In this document: positions 15,362 through 25,273 of the stretch, piece after piece
Layout of the letters: every line of letters begins with the position of its first letter
Position numbering within the stretch: the first letter of the stretch is position 1
NCBI GenBank assembly: GCA_964574985.1
Contig: CAZNPH010000014.1
Span: 47,308 to 111,307, forward strand
Origin: CAZNPH01 sp964574985
GTDB lineage: Bacteria > Bacteroidota > Bacteroidia > Bacteroidales > SM23-62
Reading direction: 5' to 3'
DNA: 64,000 nt
Notes under the pieces: generated by a model
The model's database searches: none
What the model was told of the DNA's origin: nothing
Seen by the model: the letters and a program-made list of their open reading frames with translations, nothing else
Program-made: the position numbers and the translations under genes

Positions 15362-18300
15362 TCAGGCTCTTTTTTTCACGTGCGCAAGTGCGGTTTTTCC
15401 GGATTTGATGACCGAATCATAAACCACAGGGGTGGCAATGAACAGGGATGAATAAGTCCCCACCACAACACCCACCAGCAGAGCAAATGTAAAACCGCGG
15501 ATCACTTCCCCTCCGAAAAGGAATATGGACAGCAGGACAAAGAAAGTGCTCAGCGATGTGCTGAAGGTACGGCTTATCGTACTGTTGAGGGCCATATTTA
15601 TAATTTCCCTGTTCTCACGTTTTTTGTACATGCCCACATATTCCCTGATCCGGTCAAATACCACCACCGTATCGTTGATGGAATAACCAATCACCGTGAG
15701 GATGGCGGCAATAAATGCCTGGTCGATCTCCAGGGAAAAAGGCATCAGTCCGTAAAAAACAGAGAATATTCCCAGAACAATCAGAACATCGTGGATCAGC
15801 GCGGTCAGGGCCCCGAGGCCAAACTGCCAGTTCCTGAACCTCAACAGGATATACATAAAGATGATCACCAGGGAAAACAACAGGGCCCAGACAGCCTGCA
15901 CCTTGATGTCATCGGCAATGGTGGGACCGACTTTCTGGGAACTCTGCCTGTAATCCTGCAAAAATTCATCCATGGACACATCCTCTCCGATGACCGGGAG
16001 CAGGCCCTGGTACAATTTTTCTTCCACTTCTTCATCCACAGAGGCATCTTCCTCATCGATCCTGTATTTGGTGGTGATCCTGACCTGATTCTCAGATCCG
16101 TAAGTAATAACCTCGGGGGGCTGGCCGAAAACGGATTCCAGATTTGCCTGGATATTGACGGTGCTGACCGGTTCGTCAAAACGCACCACAAATGTCCTTC
16201 CCCCTGTGAAATCGACCCCCTGGTTCAATCCCCGGGTGACCAGGGATACAATGCCAATGGTGACCAGCACCCCTGAAATGACATAAAACACTTTCCGCCT
16301 TTCCACAAAGGGTATGTTCATGTTCCTGAAAGCATTCCGGGTGAGTTTGGTGGCAAAGGTAAGTACACGGTTCCGGGTCAGTATCCGTTCATATACCAGG
16401 CGGGTAATGAAAATGGCGGAAAACAAAGAAGTACAGATCCCGATCACCAGGGTGGTGGCAAATCCCTTGATGGGCCCTGTGCCGAAAATCAACAGGATGA
16501 TGCCGGTCAGCAGGGTGGTCACATTGGCATCGATGATCGCCGAATAGGCATTTTTATAACCATCGGCGATGGCCAGCTTCAATCCTTTCCCCGCGGTGAT
16601 CTCCTCCCGGATCCGCTCATAGATCAGCACATTGGCATCCACCGACATGCCGATGGTCAGCACGATACCGGCAATCCCCGGCAGGGTGAGCACCGCACCC
16701 AGGGAAGCAAGCACACCGACAAGAAAGAACATATTGGCCAGCAGCGCAAAATCCGCCACCAGTCCGGCCCTCCGGCTGTAATAAAAGATCATGTACAGCA
16801 ACACCACGATGAAGGCGATCAAAAATGAGTTGAGTCCCGAATTGATGGCTTCCTGGCCCAGGGAAGGGCCGACAATGGCTTCCTGTATGATCCTGGCGGG
16901 GGCCGGGAGTTTCCCGGATTTCAGTATGTTGGCCAGATCCTGTGCCTCGGCTATGGTAAAATCACCGGTAATGGAGGTTCTCCCGCTGGGAATCTCCTCG
17001 TTGACCCTCGGCCAGGAATATACATAACCGTCAAGTACCACCGCAAGCACATTGCCCACATTTTCCCGGGTGAGCCTGGCCCATACCTTCGCACCCTCGG
17101 TGTTCATGGTCATGGATACTTCCGCGGTGGCCTGGTCACGGCCGAATTCTGCCCGGGCATCGGTCACCGCATCCCCGTCAAGGGGTGGTTGCCCCCCTCT
17201 TCCGGTTTGTTTTATGGCGTGCAGATAGTAATAGGTCTGTGAATCGTCCCAGGCCGGATTGAAACGGTCCCACAGGAACATGACATTCCTGGGGAAAAGG
17301 GATCTGATCCGGGGTCTGTTCAGGTATTCATTGACCGTGGCAGTATCACGGTAGTGGGAAAAACCAACGGCAGAACCGGGAACCAACCGGCCATCCCGGG
17401 TGATGTTCGGCCTGAGAACCCCGAAAAGGGGGTTTTGCAAACGGAAATCTTCCAGGGTCATGTCCGTGGTATCGGCAGCCAGACTGTCTTCGGCTTCCAG
17501 CTGGTCGAGCAGACTGGGTTCTTCAGCGGCGGTATCCTGTTCGGCTTCCCGGAGCAAATCCTCAATGCTTTCTTCTTCTTCCTGTGGCTGGTCTGCCGGT
17601 TCCATCATTTCAATGTCCCCGGCCTTTTCTTCTTTCAATGCTTTTTCAGCATCCAGTATCTCACGAAGCCTGGTGTTGGCCTCTTCCAGGTATGGATATA
17701 TTTCGCTGTTATCATATGTTTCCCAGAACTGAAGGTCGGCTGTCCCCTGAAGGATGTTGCGGACCCTTTCGGGTTCCTTAACACCCGGAAGCTGGATCAT
17801 GATCCTCCCCTGGGTTTCAAGCCGGGATATGTTCGGCTGGACCACCCCGAAACGGTCGATCCTGCTCCTCAGGATATTGAACGAATTGTCAATGGCATCG
17901 TTGGTCTCTTCACGGATGACCCTCAGCACTTCTTCGTTGCTGGTATTGTAATCTATGGTCCCGCGCAATTCACGGGTTGCGAAAATAGCAGCCAGCCTGC
18001 CATCCGGATCGAGCTGTTCAAATGCCTGTCCGAAAAGGGTAACAAAATCCTCCTGGCTGTCCTTCTGCATCTGCCGGGCCAGTACAATGGCCTGATTGAA
18101 TGTGGTATCCTCACTGTAATTGGCCATGGAACGGATCATATCCACCACCGAAACTTCAAGGACCACATTCATTCCGCCTTTTAGATCAAGACCCAGGTTG
18201 ATCTCCCTCTCCTTGCACTCACGGTACGTATATTTTCGCAGTCCGAAAAAATTATAGACCACTTCACCGGCCATGGAATCAAGGTAGGCATCCCGTTTTT

Positions 18301-18430
18301 CAAAATCCCCACTGGCATATGCCCGGGAATCACTTTCCACCTTCCGGGTCACAAATGTAAACGACAACTGGTACAGGCAGACCAATGCAAGTACAATGGC
18401 AAACAACCTGATGGCTCCTTTGTTCTGCAT
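15362..18430 (-). CDS. secDF: Fused protein-export membrane protein SecDF
   Basis: One polypeptide of about 1020 residues joins SecD and SecF, as usual in Bacteroidota. The SecD half shows INLGLDLKGGMNVVLEV and FGVVQPNISRLETQGRIMIQLPGVKEPERV, followed by the SecD membrane domain with GMSVDANVLIYERIREE. The SecF half has GVDFTGGRTFVVRF and GYSINDTVVVFDRIRE. It uses the proton motive force to complete export through SecYEG. An acidic low-complexity insert (about residues 260-310, rich in Glu/Asp) lies in the periplasmic part. ATG at 18428-18430 (MQNKGAIRLF) is preferred to the longer frame since the first membrane helix follows directly. Confidence 0.97.
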   Translation of the reverse strand: MQNKGAIRLFAIVLALVCLYQLSFTFVTRKVESDSRAYASGDFEKRDAYLDSMAGEVVYNFFGLRKYTYRECKEREINLGLDLKGGMNVVLEVSVVDMIRSMANYSEDTTFNQAIVLARQMQKDSQEDFVTLFGQAFEQLDPDGRLAAIFATRELRGTIDYNTSNEEVLRVIREETNDAIDNSFNILRSRIDRFGVVQPNISRLETQGRIMIQLPGVKEPERVRNILQGTADLQFWETYDNSEIYPYLEEANTRLREILDAEKALKEEKAGDIEMMEPADQPQEEEESIEDLLREAEQDTAAEEPSLLDQLEAEDSLAADTTDMTLEDFRLQNPLFGVLRPNITRDGRLVPGSAVGFSHYRDTATVNEYLNRPRIRSLFPRNVMFLWDRFNPAWDDSQTYYYLHAIKQTGRGGQPPLDGDAVTDARAEFGRDQATAEVSMTMNTEGAKVWARLTRENVGNVLAVVLDGYVYSWPRVNEEIPSGRTSITGDFTIAEAQDLANILKSGKLPAPARIIQEAIVGPSLGQEAINSGLNSFLIAFIVVLLYMIFYYSRRAGLVADFALLANMFFLVGVLASLGAVLTLPGIAGIVLTIGMSVDANVLIYERIREEITAGKGLKLAIADGYKNAYSAIIDANVTTLLTGIILLIFGTGPIKGFATTLVIGICTSLFSAIFITRLVYERILTRNRVLTFATKLTRNAFRNMNIPFVERRKVFYVISGVLVTIGIVSLVTRGLNQGVDFTGGRTFVVRFDEPVSTVNIQANLESVFGQPPEVITYGSENQVRITTKYRIDEEDASVDEEVEEKLYQGLLPVIGEDVSMDEFLQDYRQSSQKVGPTIADDIKVQAVWALLFSLVIIFMYILLRFRNWQFGLGALTALIHDVLIVLGIFSVFYGLMPFSLEIDQAFIAAILTVIGYSINDTVVVFDRIREYVGMYKKRENREIINMALNSTISRTFSTSLSTFFVLLSIFLFGGEVIRGFTFALLVGVVVGTYSSLFIATPVVYDSVIKSGKTALAHVKKRA

Positions 18431-18465
18431 GTGTAACGGTTTTATTTGTGCTCTTTTCGAACGGG

Positions 18466-18473
18466 CAAATATA
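18466..18473 (-). promoter_or_regulatory. Candidate -7 box for secDF
   Basis: TATATTTG on the minus strand matches TAnnTTTG and lies 36 bases before the chosen secDF start. This also supports the shorter start, since the longer frame would begin only five bases after the box. Confidence 0.45.
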
Positions 18474-18623
18474 TACATTTTTTTTGAGAAGTCATACCGG
18501 AAGCGGCACAGGAAAATTTGTCATTTCCACCGGGTTAGAGACTTGTCACAGGTGACCGGCAACCTGGAAATAAAATCATGGCTTTGAACAATGATCCGGC
18601 AATGCCTCCGTTGTATGTTTATT

Positions 18624-19445
18624 ATGATACCCCGAACATTCATTCTTGCAGTGAGCCTTGTTTTTCTATTCTCCTGCCAGCCTGCCGGCCCCGGGAAAAA
18701 ACCGGCAGGCACAAAACAACAGGAAAGTACGGGCAATGTCCAGAAAGCTTATTATGATGACGGCACCCTGAAAGCGGAAGTCGAAGTCAAGGACAGAAAG
18801 CGTCACGGGGTCACAAAGAACTACCGGGCTGACGGATCACTTCTCTCCACCATTGAATTCAGGGAAGGGAAAAAACACGGAAAAGCCTGCAATTATTACA
18901 CCAACGGATCAAAACAGAGTGAGATCGATTATGTCAACGGCATCAAACACGGTGAATCGAAATGGTTCCATAAAAACGGACAGTTTTACCGGGTCACCCC
19001 GTATGTGAATGGAAAGATCACCGGAATCCGCAGGAAATATTATGACAACGGGGCCTTGCTTTCTGAATGCCCCTATAAAAAGGGCTTCCCGGGGGTGGGA
19101 CTGAAAGAATACACCAAAAGCGGCAGGTTGAAATACCAGGATCTGCGGATTGAGGTACGCGAGATCAACCGTCTGGAGACTGAAAATAAAATGTATTATA
19201 AACTCAGTCTTTCCGACGGATCCACCAGGGTAAAATTTTATTTAGGCGATCTGACCGAAGGCATGTATATGAACAACAACATGAGCCCCATCAGTACCTC
19301 CAACGGGGTCGGAACCCTTGACCTGGCACTGAAAAAAGGGTATACGATACAAAAAAACCTGAAGATCACGGCAGAAAAGATCACCCCCAACAAGAACCAT
19401 CTGATCCTTCAGCGCAATTATGCCATCGACGCGGTCAATGACTGA
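18624..19445 (+). CDS. MORN-repeat (YwqK-like) lipoprotein
   Basis: A lipoprotein of about 270 residues: hydrophobic leader with lipobox LFSC near residue 18, a Pro/Gly/Lys linker, then several MORN_2 variant repeats of roughly 23 residues (YYDDGTLKAEVEVKDRKRHG, NYRADGSLLSTIEFREGKKHG, YYTNGSKQSEIDYVNGIKHG and others). The C-terminal 100 residues are not recognised. Databases often name this repeat a 'YwqK antitoxin', but nothing here suggests a toxin-antitoxin function. ATG at 18624 is chosen because it begins the signal peptide. Earlier ATGs in frame add residues without purpose. It converges on the TolC-type gene. Confidence 0.85.
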   Translation: MIPRTFILAVSLVFLFSCQPAGPGKKPAGTKQQESTGNVQKAYYDDGTLKAEVEVKDRKRHGVTKNYRADGSLLSTIEFREGKKHGKACNYYTNGSKQSEIDYVNGIKHGESKWFHKNGQFYRVTPYVNGKITGIRRKYYDNGALLSECPYKKGFPGVGLKEYTKSGRLKYQDLRIEVREINRLETENKMYYKLSLSDGSTRVKFYLGDLTEGMYMNNNMSPISTSNGVGTLDLALKKGYTIQKNLKITAEKITPNKNHLILQRNYAIDAVND

Positions 19446-19448
19446 CTG

Positions 19449-20930
19449 TCACTCCACCAGCTCTTCAAAATCTGCCGGAATGGGATTGTCCTGTTCAAAA
19501 TCGTACAGGGTCAGCCTTCTGATGTTGTAATAGTAACTCCAGTAATTTCTGAGCGCCGAAAGAAAGCCCCGTTTTGCCGCATCTTTTTCGCTCAGTGCGA
19601 CATTCAGATCAAGGACATCGATCTTTCCGATCAGAAACCGCTGTTTGGTGACATTGTATCGGTTCTGTGCAATGGTATCGGCTTTACCGGCGATTTTGAG
19701 CTGGTCGTCCTGCAGGTTGAACTGCATCACCTGCAGCATGACTTCCTGTTCAAAATCCGTCTGGGCCTGGCGCACATTGGTCCTGATCACTTCCTGGCTT
19801 GAACGGGCCATTCTGTACTGGCCCTTGCCCAGTCCCCAGTCTACAATGGGAATTTCCAGTCCGACCCTGATCCTTTGCTGGTCCTGCGGAATCCTGAATA
19901 CATCCCTGAATTCTGCCGCCCGCCGGGTCAGGCCGTAAGAAGCAAAAAGATTGGCTGTCAGGCCTTTTTCGGCCCTGGCCATGGAGACATCCCGTTCTGC
20001 CTCCAGAAGTTGCCTTTGCAGATTGATGACTTCCGGATTGTTCTCCCTTGCCTTCACCAGGGCCCTGCCCACATCTACCTCGAAATCGGGTATGTCCGGT
20101 GAGATGGTCAGCTCGATATCAACATTTTCATTGTATCCCAGAAATGACCTGAGCTGAAATTTTCTCATTTCCAGGTCGATCCTGGCTTCATTGAGTGCGG
20201 TGCCGGCGTTGAGCAGACTAAGCTCCATCTGAAGCAGTTCATTCTCCGCAATGGTACCGATGTTGTAACGTCCCTGGGCGATCTTATACAAAGTGTCGTT
20301 GTTGCTGTAATTCACCCTGGATATCTCAATGTTCACCTGTGCCAGCGCCAGGTCGAAAAAATAATTCCCCGCACGCTGACTGACCATTTCCATGGCATCG
20401 AGGTATTCTTTCCTGGCCTCTTCGTATTTCAGGGGTTCGATCTTTTTATCCCATTTGAAGGTATTGTGCGCCCTGATGGGCTGGCGGAACCCTATGCTCA
20501 CAGGAGTGGACATGTATTTGGATGACGGGTCGTCCCCCAGCAGGTCGATCCGTTCCAGATCGGAATTCATGAAAACGGTGCCTCCGGTCAGCGAGATGTT
20601 CTGGGTCAGATTCAGGTTCATGGAGGAATTGATCAGCTTTCTTTCCACAAAATCATCCGAACCGTCAGGCAGTGTGATCTTGTCGATGGAGCGGGTCAGT
20701 TCGGGCAATACCGAGTTCAGATCCAGCGAAGGCCTGAACTTTGCCTTGTAGGTGCGGAATTCCCAGTAGCTTCCCCTGAAACGGTGCCGGGCCATAATGG
20801 CCATGGGGGACTGTTCCCTGGCCAGTTCAATGATCTCTTCCAGGGTATAGGTCATGGTATATTTCTGTGCGGATGAACCTTCGCCCAGCAGGATTGATCC
20901 GGACAGGATCAGGAATAGGATCTTTCTCAT
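19449..20930 (-). CDS. TolC-family outer membrane efflux protein
   Basis: A 493-residue outer-membrane channel subunit: signal peptide MRKILFLILSGSILLGEGSSAQ, then two long helical repeats of the OEP domain (LEEIIELAREQSPMAIMARHRF, and ALVKARENNPEVINLQRQLLEAERDVSMARAEKG in the second). It would connect with the periplasmic adaptor and permease encoded just upstream to expel small molecules or peptides across both membranes. It is the last gene of the three-gene operon, 29 bases after the permease stop. Confidence 0.92.
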   Translation of the reverse strand: MRKILFLILSGSILLGEGSSAQKYTMTYTLEEIIELAREQSPMAIMARHRFRGSYWEFRTYKAKFRPSLDLNSVLPELTRSIDKITLPDGSDDFVERKLINSSMNLNLTQNISLTGGTVFMNSDLERIDLLGDDPSSKYMSTPVSIGFRQPIRAHNTFKWDKKIEPLKYEEARKEYLDAMEMVSQRAGNYFFDLALAQVNIEISRVNYSNNDTLYKIAQGRYNIGTIAENELLQMELSLLNAGTALNEARIDLEMRKFQLRSFLGYNENVDIELTISPDIPDFEVDVGRALVKARENNPEVINLQRQLLEAERDVSMARAEKGLTANLFASYGLTRRAAEFRDVFRIPQDQQRIRVGLEIPIVDWGLGKGQYRMARSSQEVIRTNVRQAQTDFEQEVMLQVMQFNLQDDQLKIAGKADTIAQNRYNVTKQRFLIGKIDVLDLNVALSEKDAAKRGFLSALRNYWSYYYNIRRLTLYDFEQDNPIPADFEELVE

Positions 20931-20959
20931 GCCAAATGTATATTTTCCGTGGATATGTA

Positions 20960-22327
20960 TTATTCGTACCTGAGGGATTCAATGGGATCCTTCTCAGAGG
21001 CTCTTTTTGCCGGGGTATAACCGAATATCACGCCGACCGAGGCCGAAACCATGAAGGCAATGATGACTGAAACGGGAGATACAATGGTCAGTATACCAAA
21101 CAGTTCCATGACTGCCTTGGAAAGGAGGATCCCCAGGATCACTCCGATGATGCCCCCGGTCACACTGATCAGGATCGCTTCGGAAAGGAATTGCACCACG
21201 ATGTCTGCCTTTTTTGCCCCGATGGCCATTCTTGTACCGATCTCTTTGATCCTTTCCATAACCGTTGCAAACATGATGTTCATGATGCCTATGCCCCCGA
21301 CCAGCAGGGAGATGCTGGCAATGGCGCCCAGCACGATATTGAATATGTCCTTGGTCCTTTGCTCCTGCTTGAGCAGCAATTCGGGGACGCTGATCTCATA
21401 ATCCTTGATGTCTTCATGCCTGCGGAAAAGCATCCGGCTGAGGATCTCCGTGGTGGGCGTCAGTTCATTGGATTCATTCACCTGGACAATGATCCGGTCA
21501 AGCTGGTGGTAATTGGAGGATAAATTGTCCTTGGGATTTGTGCTCATCTCAAAAAAGAAACCACGCCTGTACCCCCGGGAACTCCGGACAAGCTTTGAAC
21601 TGACCAGCGCCCTGTTCAGATACCGCATCAACATGGTTTTTGCAGGGATGTATATGTTGTCGTTGAATACATTGACCCCGATGTTCTCGAAACCGGTCAG
21701 ACTCACCTCGGTTTTTTCAAGCACCCCCACCACTTTCAGCCATACCCGGTCGAACTTGATGTATTGGTCAACAGCGTTCTGCCTGGGGAAAAATTTGGCC
21801 TGGATGTTTGAACCGATCACACAAACTGGCACTCCCTGTTTCTCCTGAAAATCACTGAAAAACCGTCCGGAAGCAAGTGAAAGATTGAAAATATCAAAAT
21901 AGGAATTGTTCACTCCCATCAGTTTGGCCTGTTCACGTTTGCCGGCCTGGACCACGAAGGAGTTTATAGCGATCTCGGGGCTGATCTGTTTTATGGTGGG
22001 AATAACCGAATCAACGGCTTCCGCATCCAGCAGCGTCAACCCGGGTGAGAATTTCTCCTGTCGCTTTCTGCCTTCCCCGTTTCCGTTACCCTCGCCATTT
22101 TCTCCTTCACCGGATTCGGGCTGGACAATGGGGGTAATCATGATGTTATTGACCCCCACCATCCTGATCTGTTCAAGTATCTCCTGCTGGGCCCCTTTGC
22201 CAATGGCCAGCATGGTGATCACCGCAGCCACCCCGAAAATAATGCCGAGTCCGGTCAACACCGACTTCAGCTTGTTGGCCATGATGGCTTCAAAAGCAAT
22301 GATAATATCGTGAAAATACCTGCTCAT
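20960..22327 (-). CDS. MacB-like ABC permease (no ATPase domain)
   Basis: A 455-residue permease of the MacB/FtsX type: first membrane helix (LTGLGIIFGVAAVITMLAIGKG), a periplasmic MacB_PCD domain with a Gly/Glu/Asn-rich linker (EGENGEGNGNGEGRKRQE), then three C-terminal helices with LLVGGIGIMNIMFATVMERIKEIGTRMAIGA, the FtsX signature. Unlike E. coli MacB it lacks an N-terminal ATPase, so a separate nucleotide-binding protein is needed. None lies in this operon. Its start overlaps the adaptor stop by four bases. Confidence 0.93.
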   Translation of the reverse strand: MSRYFHDIIIAFEAIMANKLKSVLTGLGIIFGVAAVITMLAIGKGAQQEILEQIRMVGVNNIMITPIVQPESGEGENGEGNGNGEGRKRQEKFSPGLTLLDAEAVDSVIPTIKQISPEIAINSFVVQAGKREQAKLMGVNNSYFDIFNLSLASGRFFSDFQEKQGVPVCVIGSNIQAKFFPRQNAVDQYIKFDRVWLKVVGVLEKTEVSLTGFENIGVNVFNDNIYIPAKTMLMRYLNRALVSSKLVRSSRGYRRGFFFEMSTNPKDNLSSNYHQLDRIIVQVNESNELTPTTEILSRMLFRRHEDIKDYEISVPELLLKQEQRTKDIFNIVLGAIASISLLVGGIGIMNIMFATVMERIKEIGTRMAIGAKKADIVVQFLSEAILISVTGGIIGVILGILLSKAVMELFGILTIVSPVSVIIAFMVSASVGVIFGYTPAKRASEKDPIESLRYE

Positions 22328-23721
22328 GACGGATTGCTTCGGCGGCCGGGCACTTCCTGACCTGCCGGCCGGTCCTGACCAGGCCTTCTGCGTCTTTCCC
22401 CGGGGCCGTTCTGCCCCTCTCTCCTGGCTTTCTCCTGTTCAAGCCTCTCCTCTTTCCTTTGTTTGATGACTTCCATCAGCTCGAGTCCGGCGAACCTGTA
22501 ATTCTCCGGTTCTTCGGGAACCGACAATAAAATCTTTTCTCCTTCCTCCAAACCCTGCTCCACGATGATGTAGTTTTCATTGGCCTCGCCGAGCACCGCT
22601 ACTTTCCTGGTTCCCTGTTTGGTATATACGTATGTAAGGCTGTCGTTCTGGTGAACGGTCTCCAGGGGAACCGACAATACATCTTCATATTGCCGGGTGA
22701 CGATAAAGTTGCTTGTGGTCATGGCCGGGCGCAAAATGGAATCCGATTCGTTCAGCTCGATCAGGACCTCAAAAACCTTGGCATCGGTATTGGGCAATTG
22801 CTCCCCGATATTGGCCACTTCCCTGACCGCTCCCGTATAATCCTTTTCGGGAAAAGCATCCACTCCGATCCGTACCGGCTGACCTTCCCTGACCTTGCTG
22901 ATATCGATCTCATTGACATAAGTCCGCGAGACCATGGAAGACATATCCGGCAGGGTGGCCACAGTCAGGTCCCAGGAATGGATCTCCGACCCGACCGTTC
23001 GTTTGGACCCTCCCCATTCACGTTTGTATATGATCATCCCGGGGGCGGGGGCACGGATCTCGAATTGCCGGAGGACTTCTTCCATTTCTTCCTTCTTCCT
23101 GCGCTGCTTGGCAAGATTGATGGATACTTCGGTCATATCGGCCCTGGCCTGTTCCACTTTCAGGTGATAGTTCTTTTTGGCTTGTTCATATGCACGCCCG
23201 GCTTTGTCCAGATTTATACGCGCCTGGCGGATGGTTGCCGGTGGCTCGAATTTGGACTGCTCAAGGGTTATCTCCGCTTCCTCCATGTTGAACCGGAGGT
23301 TGATCAGTTCGTCCCTGAGATTTCTGAGCTGGATGGTTGTATCCAGTCTGGTTTTGGTATATTCGGATGCCATTTTTTCCAGCTCATCCATAATGTCTTT
23401 CAGTGTATTGTCGGCTTCACTGCGGTCCAGTGTGGCCACATAATCCCCGCTATCCACCACGGTTCCTTCGGGAACCATATCCTGGATCTTTACGCTGCGT
23501 ATTCTCAGGTTCCTGCTCCTCAACTGCTTGGGTGCAATTACATCCGTTGAATTGAGTGCCTGCAGCTCTCCGGTTACGGGCACCAGTATCTCGAATTCAC
23601 CTCTTTGGACTTCAACCACCAGCTGTTCCGCCTTCTCGCTGCCCGACACCATCGAATACCCGATGGCGGCGGCGATCAAAACAGCAATCACAATGAGGCT
23701 GATCCATGTTTTTCTCTTCAT
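22324..23721 (-). CDS. Periplasmic adaptor (MacA/HlyD-type) of an efflux system
   Basis: A 465-residue membrane-fusion protein: N-terminal membrane anchor (WISLIVIAVLIAAAIGYSMV), lipoyl-like half motifs (FEILVPVTGELQALNS and IRAPAPGMIIYKREWGG), a long coiled-coil hairpin between them (about residues 100-215), beta-barrel and membrane-proximal domains, and a Gly/Arg/Pro-rich C-terminal tail. It links the inner-membrane permease with the TolC-type channel. First gene of the adaptor-permease-TolC operon. Confidence 0.92.
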   Translation of the reverse strand: MKRKTWISLIVIAVLIAAAIGYSMVSGSEKAEQLVVEVQRGEFEILVPVTGELQALNSTDVIAPKQLRSRNLRIRSVKIQDMVPEGTVVDSGDYVATLDRSEADNTLKDIMDELEKMASEYTKTRLDTTIQLRNLRDELINLRFNMEEAEITLEQSKFEPPATIRQARINLDKAGRAYEQAKKNYHLKVEQARADMTEVSINLAKQRRKKEEMEEVLRQFEIRAPAPGMIIYKREWGGSKRTVGSEIHSWDLTVATLPDMSSMVSRTYVNEIDISKVREGQPVRIGVDAFPEKDYTGAVREVANIGEQLPNTDAKVFEVLIELNESDSILRPAMTTSNFIVTRQYEDVLSVPLETVHQNDSLTYVYTKQGTRKVAVLGEANENYIIVEQGLEEGEKILLSVPEEPENYRFAGLELMEVIKQRKEERLEQEKARREGQNGPGERRRRPGQDRPAGQEVPGRRSNPS

Positions 23722-23826
23722 GAGAAAATATTTTAGTTAAATATAACATTATAAGCCTGTTGCCGGCCACTTGCATGCTGTTTACATGCAGGGCCGGCGA
23801 CGGGTGAGCCTGCTGCCCCCTGCTGA

Positions 23827-25209
23827 TCAGGTCATCGACCTGATCTTTTCCATGAATTGGAAACAAAGTTCTTCTGCGGCCTGCCGGTCACCGGCTTCCG
23901 CGATGACACGGATGACGGGTTCGGTATTGGACTTGCGCAGATGAACCCAGCTCCGGTCAAATTCAATTTTTATGCCATCCTGATCATTAACGGGATAATC
24001 ATGAAAAGATTTTCCGATCTTCTCCAAAAGAGCGGAGGGATCAGCATCCTGATCGAGTTTCATTTTCTTCTTTACAATATGATAAACCGGATAAGTCCTT
24101 CTCAATCCGGAGCAGCGTACACCCGATCCGGCCAGATGGGTCAGGAAAAGAGCGATCCCGACCAGTGCGTCCCTTCCGTAATGCAGGCCGGGATAAATAA
24201 CTCCCCCATTGCCCTCTCCCCCGATCACCGCCCGGTGTTCTTTCATCACCCGGACCACGTTGGCCTCACCCACCGGGGAAGCGATGTATTGTCCGCCATG
24301 CTGCAGGGTAATATCCCTGAGGGCCCGGGTTGATGACAGGTTGGAGACGGTATTGCCCTTTTGCAGGGAAAGGATGTAATCGGCCACCGCTACCAGTGTG
24401 TATTCTTCCCCGAACATGCTGCCGTCTTCACAAACGATGGCCAGCCGGTCCACATCGGGATCCACCGCGAACCCCACATCCGCCTTGTTCTGCTTGACGC
24501 ATTCCGAAAGGTCTGCCAGGTTTTCCGGCAATGGTTCCGGATCGTGAGGAAATCGCCCGGTGGGCTCGCGATGGATGTCAAAAACCTGCTGTACCCCCAG
24601 TTCCCTCAACAAAGGAGGGATGGTGAGTCCGCCCACAGAATTCACACAATCAACAGCAATCCTGAATCCTGCTTTTCCGATCAGATCCTGCCGTACCGCT
24701 TTCAGTTCGATGACGGACCCGATATGCCGGTTGTGGAAAGTTTCTTCCCAACAGGTTCCCAGGGACCCGGAACCGGCAAATTCAATTTCTTTTCTGACCG
24801 CGTTGTCCACCACATACCGGCCTTCTTCCCCGCTTAAGAATTCTCCCTGCCTGTTGAGCAGCTTCAGGGCATTCCATTCACCGGGATTGTGGCTGGCGGT
24901 GATGATGATGCCTCCTGCAGCATCCCTGGCAGTCACGGCCATTTCAACGGTCGGTGTGGCGGCCATCCCCAGATCCAGCACATCGATGCCCATTCCCATA
25001 AGGGTCCCTACCACCAGTCTGGATACCATTTCCCCTGAAACACGTGCATCCCTGCCTGTGACCAGCAAGGGACGGACGTTCCCGCTCCTCTCCCGGATGA
25101 AGTCACCATAGGATGCCGTGTAACGTACAATATCCGGCGGGGTCAGGCCCCGGTTGGGTAAACCGCCTATGGTGCCCCGTATGCCGCTAACGGAACTGAT
25201 CAGAACCAT
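23827..25209 (-). CDS. glmM: Phosphoglucosamine mutase-type phosphohexomutase
   Basis: An alpha-D-phosphohexomutase of about 460 residues that interconverts sugar 6- and 1-phosphates. The glmM-type assignment implies glucosamine phosphates for UDP-GlcNAc synthesis. Active-site phosphoserine loop IITASHNPGEWNALK, metal-binding DPDVDRLAIV, sugar loop GGEGNGGVIYP and phosphate-binding RKSNTEPVIRV are all present. ATG at 25207-25209 is the sensible start (a TTG precedes it). The upstream gap of about 65 bases to the divergent pseudouridine synthase contains a TAnnTTTG box on each strand. Confidence 0.9.
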   Translation of the reverse strand: MVLISSVSGIRGTIGGLPNRGLTPPDIVRYTASYGDFIRERSGNVRPLLVTGRDARVSGEMVSRLVVGTLMGMGIDVLDLGMAATPTVEMAVTARDAAGGIIITASHNPGEWNALKLLNRQGEFLSGEEGRYVVDNAVRKEIEFAGSGSLGTCWEETFHNRHIGSVIELKAVRQDLIGKAGFRIAVDCVNSVGGLTIPPLLRELGVQQVFDIHREPTGRFPHDPEPLPENLADLSECVKQNKADVGFAVDPDVDRLAIVCEDGSMFGEEYTLVAVADYILSLQKGNTVSNLSSTRALRDITLQHGGQYIASPVGEANVVRVMKEHRAVIGGEGNGGVIYPGLHYGRDALVGIALFLTHLAGSGVRCSGLRRTYPVYHIVKKKMKLDQDADPSALLEKIGKSFHDYPVNDQDGIKIEFDRSWVHLRKSNTEPVIRVIAEAGDRQAAEELCFQFMEKIRSMT

Positions 25210-25229
25210 CAATCAGGATTTAGGTTACC

Positions 25230-25237
25230 CAAAAGTA
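25230..25237 (-). promoter_or_regulatory. Candidate -7 box for glmM
   Basis: TACTTTTG on the minus strand matches TAnnTTTG, 21 bases before the glmM start. A copy of the same octamer lies on the opposite strand at 25248-25255, making a divergent promoter pair. Confidence 0.4.
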
Positions 25238-25247
25238 GGAAAAGTAT

Positions 25248-25255
25248 TACTTTTG
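25248..25255 (+). promoter_or_regulatory. Candidate -7 box for the rluB-type gene
   Basis: TACTTTTG on the plus strand matches TAnnTTTG. Transcription would begin near 25262, just before the frame that encodes the pseudouridine synthase opens at 25274, leaving almost no leader. Confidence 0.4.
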
Positions 25256-25273
25256 CAGTTCCCTCACCAATAA

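Noticed and set aside
18624..19445. Toxin-antitoxin antitoxin (database name of YwqK-like proteins)
   Set aside because: The protein is a lipoprotein with MORN-type repeats and no partner toxin gene is adjacent.
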